A stretch of DNA of 28,542 nucleotides from contig CAZFAP010000047.1 of assembly GCA_964516325.1 (NCBI GenBank), positions 1 through 28,542 of the forward strand, written 5' to 3'. The position numbers were made by a program, and so were the translations under genes. The notes beneath the pieces were generated by a model. It was given only the letters and a program-made list of their open reading frames with translations. It was not told where the DNA came from and searched no databases. Origin of the DNA: CAZFAP01 sp964516325 (lineage in GTDB: Bacteria > Auribacterota > JABMQX01). The stretch's first letter is position 1; every line of letters starts with the position of its first letter. This document shows positions 9,032 through 16,392 of the stretch, piece by piece.

Positions 9032-10228
9032 ATGAAGAAGATTCTCCCGATGGCGTTTTGTTTTGCATTCGGTCTCGCGGCGGTTTTTGCCGAGGACCCT
9101 ATCTTCAAATTGGAGCCGATTGACACGGAATGGCATCGGCCGGAAGGGTGCTGCATCATTGACGTGAACGGAGATGGCCGCCTCGACGTGGTCTCCGGAG
9201 GGAGCTGGTACGAATACGTCCCTTCCCAAAAGAAGCGGCTCGACATTGTGCCCGGTCCGGGGCAGTATCCGGAGCCGCTCTGGAAGCGTCATCCGCTGCG
9301 CGAGTGCGGGAACTTGGGCAATGAGTTTCTCAAGGATTTCGGCGAGTTCGCGATGGACGTGAACGGCGACGGGCGCGATGACGTTGTGACGGGCGCCTGG
9401 GGCAACGACCCGCTCGTCTGGTACGAGAATCCGGGCATCGTCGGGAAGGAGTGGCCCCGGCACGTCATTGTCCAGATGAACGGCGGTGAATCCTTCCTGC
9501 CAGCGGACGTTGACCGCGACGGCGACCTCGATATCATTCCGAGCCTTTACAGTAAGACCCCCGTCTCCTGGATCGAGAAGAATGGCTCTCAGTTCATCAA
9601 GCATGTCGTCGGAGAAGCTCACGACAGGCACGGCGTCGGCTTCGGCGATGTGGACGGCGACGGGCGAGGCGACATTGTCACGACGCAGGGTTGGTATCGC
9701 GCGCCGCAAGAGCCGAGGACCGGAAAGTGGGAATGGTTTCCCGAATACGAAGCGGGCGACGAGTCGTGCATCCCAATGATTGTCATGGATGTCAACGGCG
9801 ACGGACGCAGCGACATCATCTACGGACGTGGGCACGGCTACGGTTTTGCCTGGCTCGAGCAGAAGACAACAGCGACGGGGCGGACCTGGGTTCGCCACTC
9901 GATTGATGACACAGTCTCTCAGTTCCACACCATTGCCGTCGCCGACGTTGACGCCGACGGGCAGCCGGACCTCATCGCCGGCAAGCGATACCGCGGCCAC
10001 GAGGACGACGACCCCGGCTCCTTCGATCCGCAGGCCGTGTTTTGGTACAGCATTGACCGCAAGACGGGGCGCTTCGAGAGGCACGTCCTCGCCTACAACG
10101 CGATGGTCGGCGTCGGGATGAACATCGCCGTTCGGGATATTGACAAGGACGGCGACATTGACATCGTCGTCCCGGGCAAGTCGGGAATCTATCTCTTCCG
10201 CAACATGGGGCATCCGAAGACGAATTGA
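9032..10228 (+). CDS. Secreted FG-GAP/VCBS repeat beta-propeller protein
   Basis: A 398-residue protein with an N-terminal signal peptide (MKKILPMAFCFAFGLAAVFA, likely cleaved before EDP). The start is supported by AAAGGA seven bases upstream. Seven copies of the calcium-binding loop DxNxDGxxD lie near residues 44, 108, 160, 206, 252, 304 and 369 (for example DVNGDGRLDVV, DVDRDGDLDII, DIDKDGDIDIV). Each is followed by a short hydrophobic strand and a W/Y-rich segment such as LVWYENPG, FAWLEQ or VFWYSI. Seven repeats fit a complete seven-bladed integrin-alpha-like propeller filling the whole mature chain. Proteins of this type are common exported proteins in Planctomycetes and related phyla, and usually bind ligands or act as lectins. 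There is no sign of a catalytic domain. The gene is convergent with the minus-strand operon that ends at 10336. Confidence 0.9.
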   Translation: MKKILPMAFCFAFGLAAVFAEDPIFKLEPIDTEWHRPEGCCIIDVNGDGRLDVVSGGSWYEYVPSQKKRLDIVPGPGQYPEPLWKRHPLRECGNLGNEFLKDFGEFAMDVNGDGRDDVVTGAWGNDPLVWYENPGIVGKEWPRHVIVQMNGGESFLPADVDRDGDLDIIPSLYSKTPVSWIEKNGSQFIKHVVGEAHDRHGVGFGDVDGDGRGDIVTTQGWYRAPQEPRTGKWEWFPEYEAGDESCIPMIVMDVNGDGRSDIIYGRGHGYGFAWLEQKTTATGRTWVRHSIDDTVSQFHTIAVADVDADGQPDLIAGKRYRGHEDDDPGSFDPQAVFWYSIDRKTGRFERHVLAYNAMVGVGMNIAVRDIDKDGDIDIVVPGKSGIYLFRNMGHPKTN

Positions 10229-10335
10229 GTCCGGTAGGAGCGGTCTCGTCGTCACGGCGAACCATTCCGCGGCGGCGATGCGTTTGCGCAACCGCGCGGG
10301 GACGTAGCCCGGAAAAGGGATCCCCATTTCGCGGC

Positions 10336-13300
10336 TCAGGGCGGCGCAGAATACGGTGACGATGCCGGATGTTCGGCTTTTTCCTCGTCGGGGACAGGGC
10401 TGGACTGGAGACGGCTTTCGAGCCGCTGGCGTGCAGCCTGAAAGAGCGGATTGTGGGGCTCGAGTTCAAGCGCTTTGAGAATTGCGCGGTGGGCGTCTGC
10501 GTCTCGCTGCGCCGCCTCGTAAGCCCCCGCCAGCGTGCTCCACGAAAGCGGGTCGTCTGGCAGTAACTGAGCGAGCCTCTCCATGAGCGGGATGGCTTTC
10601 TCGTACTGCTCCGTCCGCAGGTACTCCCCGATGAGGTCCTTGAGGCTCTGCGACACCTCGTATAGGATGACGGGGTCCCCGGGCGCCAGGTTCACGGCGT
10701 TGCTCAGTTCCTCCATCCCATGCTCGACGAGCGCTCCGTCGCCGCTTGACCTCCCCTTGTCAATCAGAAAGTGCCCGAGGGAGATTCTGGTCCATGGCGA
10801 CCGCGGAAAAACCTCCGCCCAACGGCGGAAATCGTTCAGCGATCTCTCGATGTCCCCTTCCCTGCGGTATCGCTGAAACGCCAGCATCGTGAACCATCTG
10901 AGATACCAGGCAAGGTCGGCATCCTCCCAGCCGGAAGCCAGCGCTTCCTCCAGATAGCTCAGTCCCTCGACGGACTTTCTGTCATGCCAGCATCGCACCG
11001 CCTCCAGGTACGGCTTTCGAAGGGACACTGCCGCGGCAATCGCTTTTTCCTCCGGCTCGCTCGCGCCGAGGACCCTTGGGAAGCCACCCCCAACGGTATC
11101 CGCAAGGGCGCGGACGTTAGCCGGGATCAGCCGCCCGCCTGTAGCGCGGCTCTCCGCGAATGCGAGGGGGCTGCTATCCTCGGTCGCGATTGGCGCATCG
11201 CTCACAAACCGCCGTATGTCCTCCTCGTCGAGGATAAGGTTTTTCAGGACTGCGGGGACGCTCTCGAGATGAGCCTGGCTCAGTCGAGCAAACGTCTCTT
11301 TGTCGCTCTTTAGAACGTTATTGATCCTCTCGGCGTTGATGACGAGGCGGTCCGGCGTGCCGAGCACTACAGTGTATCCCCTCGCGAACCACAACGACGC
11401 GTGCGGGAACACGTCCTGGAACGTGCGAAGAATGACTTTCAGGTCGCGAGTCGGGAGACCGTGGAGCGGAATCCACTGGCACATCACTCCGCCGCTCTTC
11501 AGCAATCTGCGGCACGCGGAATAGAACTCCCGCGTATAGAGCACCCAGCTTTCTGAAGCCCCCGGGTGCGTTGCATCTGAAGCGACAACGTCGTATCTCC
11601 GGTTCGTCGCCTTCACGAAATTGTTCGCGTCGTCCACGATCAAACGAAGCCGGCTATCCTTGAGCACCCCGGCATTTTCCTCCTCGAAGAACCTCGCCGC
11701 CTCGAAGACCGAGGAGCATATCTCGACGGCGTCCACGCGTTCCACCGGATGGCGGAGGATGGCGCCCGTCGTGATTCCTCCGCCAAACGCCGTAATGAGA
11801 ACCTCTTTCGGGTCCGGGTGGACGAAGAACGGCAAATGTCCGAGGAGGTAAAAGGCCTGAAGCGCATCCAGGTCGGTCGGGACTTGCGGGTTGCCGTCAA
11901 TCTGCATCATCTTCAACCCCTGCTCGGCGTCCACAAACACAGCCACCGTCCCGGACGCGCCTTCCCGATAGAAAATCAGGTCCCCTCGCTCGCCCTGAAG
12001 CCCCTCGTTTGAACTGCCGACGTCAATTCGAGGCGGGACTGCAACCGCGACGCATGCGAAGAGCGCGACTCCTCCCACCGCCGAGAGAAGCTTTGACCTC
12101 GACGAAAGCACCGGTGAGAGCCCGAAGAAAGCCATCCCAATCGCGACGTTCACGACCGCCATCAGGAGCATCGCGCCCGCAAGCCCAAAGGCAGGGATCA
12201 AAACAAACACCGCCGCCACTGACCCGAAGATTGCTCCCAGCGTGTTGCCCCCGTAGGCGCGCCCCACGTCGCGCCCCAGCTTTTCATATCCTCCCGTGTA
12301 AATGCTGATCACCGCCGGAAAGCACATCCCGAAAAGGACCGCCTGCGGTAAAAGACCAATCGCCGCGATGACATATCGCACCGTCGTGTAGGAACCGTGT
12401 CCCCACATCGAGGAAAGCCCCTTCATCCATTGGAAAATCGAGTAATACGATCGCGTCAAAGCCATCCCCGCGACGGCAAAGACACCAATCAGAACCTCGA
12501 CGATGGCAACCGCCGCAAACATGTCCTTTCGCCGAGCGAGAAACCGAGCGAAGACATGTGACCCGATCGTCAATCCCACCAGAAACGTCGAGAGCATGAT
12601 CGTGAACGAGTACGTCGTGTTCCCGACGACAAAAACGAGAACCCGCGTCCAGAGAACCTCGTAGCACAGCGCGGTGAACCCCGAAATCGCGAAGGCTATC
12701 AAGACTGCCGCCCGTCTTCGGCGTGTATCGGTCGCTCGTGCGATTTCCGGCGAAGACGCGGGCGCTGCGGGCGTGCATGATCTGCCTATCGAGACGACCA
12801 TTGCGGCAATCCCGACCGCTCCGTTCAGTCCCGCTGCCAGCAAATTAGCTCCTCTTGCCCCAAAAGTCTTGACCAGGAAAAACCCAGCCAGGACTGTCCC
12901 GAGAACCGCTCCGCCCGTGTTCACGGAATAGAGCCGCCCGATTCCCTTCCCGACGGGCGCTCGGTTTCGCAAGTAGAACTTGCTCAGCAAGGGAAACGTC
13001 CCACCCATCAGAAAAGTGGGAATGAGGAGGAGAATGAAGGAACCGACGAATCGCAGGACGATGAGTACGAAAGTCGCATTTCCAAGCGAGGGATAGATAT
13101 AGCGTTGCAGCGAGACCAGCCAGCGTGAAGCGAGCGGAAAGACCAGCGCAACCCCCCCGATGAGAATCTCGAACAGCCCGTATCCACGAAGAGGATTTCT
13201 CCAGCGATCCGCCCAGCGCCCGACGACCACCGAGCCCAGAAAAAGGCCGCCCATGAACGCGGATAGCACCGCCGCTGTGGCGTAGATCGAGCCTCCCAGC

Positions 13301-13389
13301 ACGACGAAGAGCATCCTCCGCCACACCACTTCATAGACCAACCCGGTCAATCCCGACAGGGCAAACAGAAGCAGTATGATCGCGTTCAA
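10336..13389 (-). CDS. Fused MFS-type/spermidine-synthase-like membrane protein with C-terminal TPRs
   Basis: I start it at TTG 13389 because an AGAGG lies six bases upstream and the first membrane helix follows at once. The open frame extends to another TTG at 13458, which has no ribosome-binding site. The protein has 1017 residues. About 12-14 membrane helices in two similar halves (roughly residues 1-190 and 220-440) each begin with the family signature SG.T.L.YEV.W. A SAM-binding Rossmann domain follows (about 480-700), with AFGGGITTGAILRHP, the acidic strand VDAVEIC, VDDANNF, and YDVVASDATHPG...YTREFY. A helical repeat tail (about 760-990) resembles tetratricopeptide repeats. The classic aminopropyltransferase signatures GGGDGG and D-S-T/S-D-P are altered (GGGITTG; DATHPG), so polyamine synthesis is doubtful. 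It probably lies downstream of bioA in one transcript (gap 114 bases). The actual substrate is unknown. Confidence 0.88.
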   Translation of the reverse strand: MNAIILLLFALSGLTGLVYEVVWRRMLFVVLGGSIYATAAVLSAFMGGLFLGSVVVGRWADRWRNPLRGYGLFEILIGGVALVFPLASRWLVSLQRYIYPSLGNATFVLIVLRFVGSFILLLIPTFLMGGTFPLLSKFYLRNRAPVGKGIGRLYSVNTGGAVLGTVLAGFFLVKTFGARGANLLAAGLNGAVGIAAMVVSIGRSCTPAAPASSPEIARATDTRRRRAAVLIAFAISGFTALCYEVLWTRVLVFVVGNTTYSFTIMLSTFLVGLTIGSHVFARFLARRKDMFAAVAIVEVLIGVFAVAGMALTRSYYSIFQWMKGLSSMWGHGSYTTVRYVIAAIGLLPQAVLFGMCFPAVISIYTGGYEKLGRDVGRAYGGNTLGAIFGSVAAVFVLIPAFGLAGAMLLMAVVNVAIGMAFFGLSPVLSSRSKLLSAVGGVALFACVAVAVPPRIDVGSSNEGLQGERGDLIFYREGASGTVAVFVDAEQGLKMMQIDGNPQVPTDLDALQAFYLLGHLPFFVHPDPKEVLITAFGGGITTGAILRHPVERVDAVEICSSVFEAARFFEEENAGVLKDSRLRLIVDDANNFVKATNRRYDVVASDATHPGASESWVLYTREFYSACRRLLKSGGVMCQWIPLHGLPTRDLKVILRTFQDVFPHASLWFARGYTVVLGTPDRLVINAERINNVLKSDKETFARLSQAHLESVPAVLKNLILDEEDIRRFVSDAPIATEDSSPLAFAESRATGGRLIPANVRALADTVGGGFPRVLGASEPEEKAIAAAVSLRKPYLEAVRCWHDRKSVEGLSYLEEALASGWEDADLAWYLRWFTMLAFQRYRREGDIERSLNDFRRWAEVFPRSPWTRISLGHFLIDKGRSSGDGALVEHGMEELSNAVNLAPGDPVILYEVSQSLKDLIGEYLRTEQYEKAIPLMERLAQLLPDDPLSWSTLAGAYEAAQRDADAHRAILKALELEPHNPLFQAARQRLESRLQSSPVPDEEKAEHPASSPYSAPP

Positions 13390-13503
13390 CGCTGGCCTCT
13401 GATTTTCATCGGTCCTGGGTGATGCTGATCTGCGGCATTGTTCTTGTTCGCATATCAAGCGGTGAGGATTCTGGGTTAATCGTCGGTCAATGCGCGCCGC
13501 ATG

Positions 13504-14880
13504 TCAAGACGATTTGGGGCATGGTACGACTTCTCGGATTGAGTCAAAGGCGGCGGAAAGAAGGCGCTGGAGTTCAATGTCCGTGATGCAGTATGGAGGG
13601 ATGAAATAGAGCACGTCGCCGAGGGGGCGGAGGAGCACACCCTTCTCTCGGGCGCGGCGGCAGACTCTTGCTCCCATTCTCTCCTCGTATCGGAACGGCT
13701 CTTTGGTTGCCCTATCGCGGACAAGCTCGACGGCGCCGATGAATCCGCACTGCCGCACATCACCTACATCGGGAAGTTCCCAGAACCTCTCCAGCCCCTG
13801 CCGAAGCGCCTCGATTTTTGCCTGTAGCTCGTTGAGAACGTTCCGCTTCTCGAACAGGTCCAGAGACGCCAGAGCTGCTGCGCAGGCAAGCTGATTCCCC
13901 GTGTAGGAATGACCGTGGAAGAACGTCTTGTTCTCGGCGTACTCTCCGAGAAAAGCCTCAAAAATCCTCTCTGTAGTCAGCGTTGCGGCGAGCGGGAGGT
14001 ATCCCCCGGAGAGCCCCTTTGCGACGGCCATGAGATCAGGCGCAACTTTCTCGTGCTCGCAGGCGAACATCTTTCCTGTGCGGCCAAATCCCGTCGCCAC
14101 CTCGTCGGCGATGAGGAGCGCACCGTATTCGTCGCACACACGCCTCGCCTCGGCGAGGTATCCCTCCGGGTGCACGATAAATCCGCCAGCACATTGGATT
14201 TTGGGTTCGAGGATCAGCGCCGCAGTCTCGCCCTCGTTCTCGGCGAAAATCTTTCTCAGCGCAAGGATGCATTCTCTCCCGCAGGTTTTCTCGTCTCCGT
14301 CAAATCGGCAGCGGTAACAGTACGGCGCGGGCGCCCGAAGCGACTTGAACAGAAGCGGCTCAAAAATCCCATGGAAAAGGTCAATTCCCCCGACGGAAAC
14401 CGCACCGAGGGTGTCTCCGTGATAGCCAAGCTCTAAGGAAACGAACTTCCGGCGTCTTGTGTCTTCGCCCTCCGCATTTCGCCAGTACTGAAACGCCATC
14501 TTCAGGGCAACCTCGACGGCGGTTGAGCCATCGTCGGAATAAACAACCCGAGTCAGCCCAGGCGGCGCAATCGAAATGAGTTTCTCGGCGAGAAGCGTCG
14601 CTGGCACGCTCGCCAGACCGAGCGAGGTGGAATGGGCGATTTGCTCAATCTGCTTCCGAATTGCCTCGTTGATCTCCTCGACGTTGTGCCCGTGAATGTT
14701 GACCCAGAGCGAGGAAGTCCCGTCAATGTACTCCTTCCCGTCAATATCTTTGAGAACACATCGCTTCCCGCTCACAATGAAAAGCGGCTCCTCCGCCAGC
14801 CAATCCTTCATCTGTGTGAACGGCTGCCACAGATATCTGTGATTCAGCTCCGTCAGCGCTTCTTTATTCATGCACGTCAT
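13504..14880 (-). CDS. bioA: Adenosylmethionine-8-amino-7-oxononanoate aminotransferase
   Basis: A 458-residue PLP-dependent class III aminotransferase that makes 7,8-diaminopelargonate from 7-keto-8-aminopelargonate, using SAM as amino donor, in biotin biosynthesis. The N-terminal LWQPFTQMKDW is the hallmark of BioA and separates it from other class III transaminases. Further family motifs are GTSSLWVNIHGH, YSDDGSTAVEVALKMA, ELGYHGDTLGA, IADEVATGFGRTG, the PLP-lysine motif AKGLSGGYLP (Lys288) and FFHGHSYTGNQLA. The length is typical. The start is ATG 14880; a second in-frame ATG three codons later (14871) is equally possible because neither has a strong ribosome-binding site. It lies 37 bases downstream of pyrE on the same strand, so co-transcription is likely. 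No other biotin genes are in the window. Confidence 0.95.
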   Translation of the reverse strand: MTCMNKEALTELNHRYLWQPFTQMKDWLAEEPLFIVSGKRCVLKDIDGKEYIDGTSSLWVNIHGHNVEEINEAIRKQIEQIAHSTSLGLASVPATLLAEKLISIAPPGLTRVVYSDDGSTAVEVALKMAFQYWRNAEGEDTRRRKFVSLELGYHGDTLGAVSVGGIDLFHGIFEPLLFKSLRAPAPYCYRCRFDGDEKTCGRECILALRKIFAENEGETAALILEPKIQCAGGFIVHPEGYLAEARRVCDEYGALLIADEVATGFGRTGKMFACEHEKVAPDLMAVAKGLSGGYLPLAATLTTERIFEAFLGEYAENKTFFHGHSYTGNQLACAAALASLDLFEKRNVLNELQAKIEALRQGLERFWELPDVGDVRQCGFIGAVELVRDRATKEPFRYEERMGARVCRRAREKGVLLRPLGDVLYFIPPYCITDIELQRLLSAAFDSIREVVPCPKSS

Positions 14881-14917
14881 TGAACAAGCACACCAGCTCT
14901 GCTGTTCAGATTGCAGA

Positions 14918-15496
14918 CTACTTGGAACCCTCGATCACTCGTCGGGTATCAGGGTCAACGAGGGGCTCGCCCCTCTTGCACAAGGGGCATTCATCCTTCA
15001 GATACGATTCGACTTCGAGCTGCACGACGCTCCGGCTCGGCACGGAGTACTCGATCTTCCCCGCGGTTCGGTCAACCAGGACTCCGACGCCCACGGGCTT
15101 GCCTCCGTACTCCTCCACGATGTCAACGACTTTCTTCGCTGACCCGCCCGTAGTCGTGACGTCCTCAACGATGAGCGTTCTTTCGCCCGGGCGGAATCGG
15201 AACCCCCGCCCGAGCGTCAACTGCCCCTCCTTCTTGTCCGCGTAAATTGCTCTGGCCTTCAGGTGCCGCGCGACTTCATGCGCGACAACGATTCCTCCCA
15301 CCGCGGGCCCAATGACCGTCTCGACCTCGAAGTCAAGGAACTGCTCCGCCAGCCGCCGACACAACTCCTCGGCCTTATCGGGATACTGGAGCACCTGTGC
15401 GCACTGAATGAACCAGCCGCTGTGCCGTCCCGACGTGAGGAGAAAATGCCCCTGCAAAACCGCCCCTGTCTCTCGCAAAATTTCCATTGGGTCCAT
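14918..15496 (-). CDS. pyrE: Orotate phosphoribosyltransferase
   Basis: A 192-residue enzyme that joins orotate and PRPP to form OMP in de novo pyrimidine synthesis; cytoplasmic. I start it at ATG 15496, preceded by AAAGGA with a seven-base spacer, instead of an in-frame start 21 codons upstream (15559) whose extra residues look unlike the family. Key motifs are LTSGRHS near the N terminus, IGPAVGGIVVAHEVAR, YADKKEG and the PRPP-binding loop LIVEDVTTTGGSAKKV (about residues 108-123). The C-terminal CPLCKRGEPLVDPDTR is typical of the short PyrE type found in deep-branching bacteria and thermophiles. It is the first gene of the probable pyrE-bioA-membrane protein operon. Confidence 0.95.
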   Translation of the reverse strand: MDPMEILRETGAVLQGHFLLTSGRHSGWFIQCAQVLQYPDKAEELCRRLAEQFLDFEVETVIGPAVGGIVVAHEVARHLKARAIYADKKEGQLTLGRGFRFRPGERTLIVEDVTTTGGSAKKVVDIVEEYGGKPVGVGVLVDRTAGKIEYSVPSRSVVQLEVESYLKDECPLCKRGEPLVDPDTRRVIEGSK

Positions 15497-15708
15497 GTCT
15501 CGGTCCTTTCCGATTCCGGGTAAACAGCCTTCAGGGCCGCGGCTGACACCAAAGCTCATTCATCCTGCGGACGGTCCGATCACGTCAGCATCCACTTTCG
15601 CGGAAATCGTTCTGGCGACGACGCGCCTCTTTCCTTGTACCAACCGGCTCGAGATTCAGCGAATTGCTTGTCGCCACCGGCTCCTTTCAACCGCCTCCCT
15701 TGCCTCGC

Positions 15709-15714
15709 ATTATA
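15709..15714 (-). promoter_or_regulatory. Candidate -10 box for the pyrE operon
   Basis: On the minus strand this reads TATAAT, a perfect -10 hexamer. The -35 candidate 16 bases upstream (TTGTTG, 15731-15736) matches only three of six positions. Transcription from here would give a leader of about 200 bases before pyrE, long enough for an attenuator, although no convincing terminator/antiterminator pair was found in it. The element is supported only by the hexamer and its position in the divergent intergenic region. Confidence 0.35.
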
Positions 15715-15746
15715 ACCGGACAACCCAGCTCAACAACGGATTTTTG

Positions 15747-15752
15747 TTGACA
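15747..15752 (+). promoter_or_regulatory. Candidate -35 box upstream of the zinc-ribbon gene
   Basis: A perfect TTGACA lies 28 bases before the GTG start. No good -10 is seen at the standard distance: TGTAAT at 15765-15770 is only 12 bases away, and the hexamer at a 17-base spacer (TAGTTT) is poor. If the latter is used, transcription would begin at or next to the GTG, giving a leaderless mRNA. Confidence 0.3.
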
Positions 15753-15780
15753 TAGAAAGCCCCATGTAATAGTTTCGGCG

Positions 15781-16269
15781 GTGAAGTTGGAGGGTGTCCT
15801 TTCGCTCTTCTTTCGCAGTCTTGACGACGAAATAAGAATAAATCTCGACGAAAACGCGAATGTCTCCGGCGAAGGAGAACCCGGCGTGCAGGTAGGAAAT
15901 AATCTGGAGTTCCGGTGCATCAAAGACGGATGTGGTGAGGTCGTGAAGTTCTCCGTCTTCGATATTTCCAAGAACCACAGCATCCACTGCGACACCTGTG
16001 GCAAGGAATACACTTTCGGCCAGGAGCTTCTCGCCAAGCTCGACAAGTTCGAGAAGCTCTGCCGAGCCGTGAACGAGGCCGAGGACATCCTCAGCGATAC
16101 CAACGTCGCCATCAACGTTTATTCGCACGAGGTGCAGATTCCTTTCCGCCTTCTCCTCACCCGGCTCAACACCCAGCTCAACCTCAGCGTCGGGGACAAA
16201 GAAATCCAGATTCGATTCCGCGTCAGCCCCTTGAAAGACATGCCCCAGGCCGCGGAAAAGAAGCCGTGA
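15781..16269 (+). CDS. Small zinc-ribbon protein of unknown function
   Basis: A 162-residue protein with no family I can name. The start is taken as GTG 15781; no Shine-Dalgarno sequence precedes it and no ATG is available, so the start is uncertain. After about 40 residues with an acidic bias (SLDDEIRINLDE) comes a zinc-ribbon-like pair of cysteine knuckles, CIKDGC (Cys46, Cys51) and CDTC (Cys70, Cys73), within the segment ending GKEYTFG. A charged helical region follows (LLAKLDKFEKLCRAVNEAEDIL). The C-terminal half has beta-strand character (VAINVYSHEVQIPFRLLLTRLN...EIQIRFRV). There is no signal peptide or membrane segment, so it is probably cytoplasmic. It is divergent from pyrE and lies 123 bases upstream of the membrane protein gene. 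Codon usage looks like its neighbours, supporting a real gene. Confidence 0.75.
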   Translation: MKLEGVLSLFFRSLDDEIRINLDENANVSGEGEPGVQVGNNLEFRCIKDGCGEVVKFSVFDISKNHSIHCDTCGKEYTFGQELLAKLDKFEKLCRAVNEAEDILSDTNVAINVYSHEVQIPFRLLLTRLNTQLNLSVGDKEIQIRFRVSPLKDMPQAAEKKP

Positions 16270-16392
16270 CGTCGCCGCCAGGCGGTTTCCAATTCTCTCC
16301 TTCCCGGAGTTCGAGGTTTCAAGCAGCCGGGGTGGATTCGTTGATCCCCAAAGGCACGCGGCGGTTTGCGAACCGACAAGTGATAGACGCTC

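Larger units (their letters stand above)
15497..15780. other. Divergent intergenic region between pyrE and the zinc-ribbon gene
   Basis: These 284 bases carry no credible protein gene. They contain the minus-strand TATAAT at 15709-15714, a plus-strand TTGACA at 15747-15752, and a repeated ACCGGCTC (near 15645 and 15676). A tiny frame of ten codons (ATGAATGAGC..., minus strand, about 60 bases before pyrE) could be a leader peptide but has no supporting feature. Confidence 0.5.

Noticed and set aside
8957..10327. A 456-codon open frame antisense to the FG-GAP gene, longer than the sense gene.
   Set aside because: Its residues (repeated VAVHV, PVAVHVH) are the complement of the DxNGDG repeat codons. 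The sense gene has a signal peptide, ribosome-binding site and family motifs; the antisense frame has none.
15526..15558. Possible ten-codon leader peptide before pyrE (minus strand).
   Set aside because: No good ribosome-binding site, no run of regulatory codons and no attenuator hairpin next to it.
16271..16290. Short GC hairpin (CGCC...GGCG) after the zinc-ribbon gene as a terminator.
   Set aside because: The stem is only four bases and followed by just three T bases; too weak.
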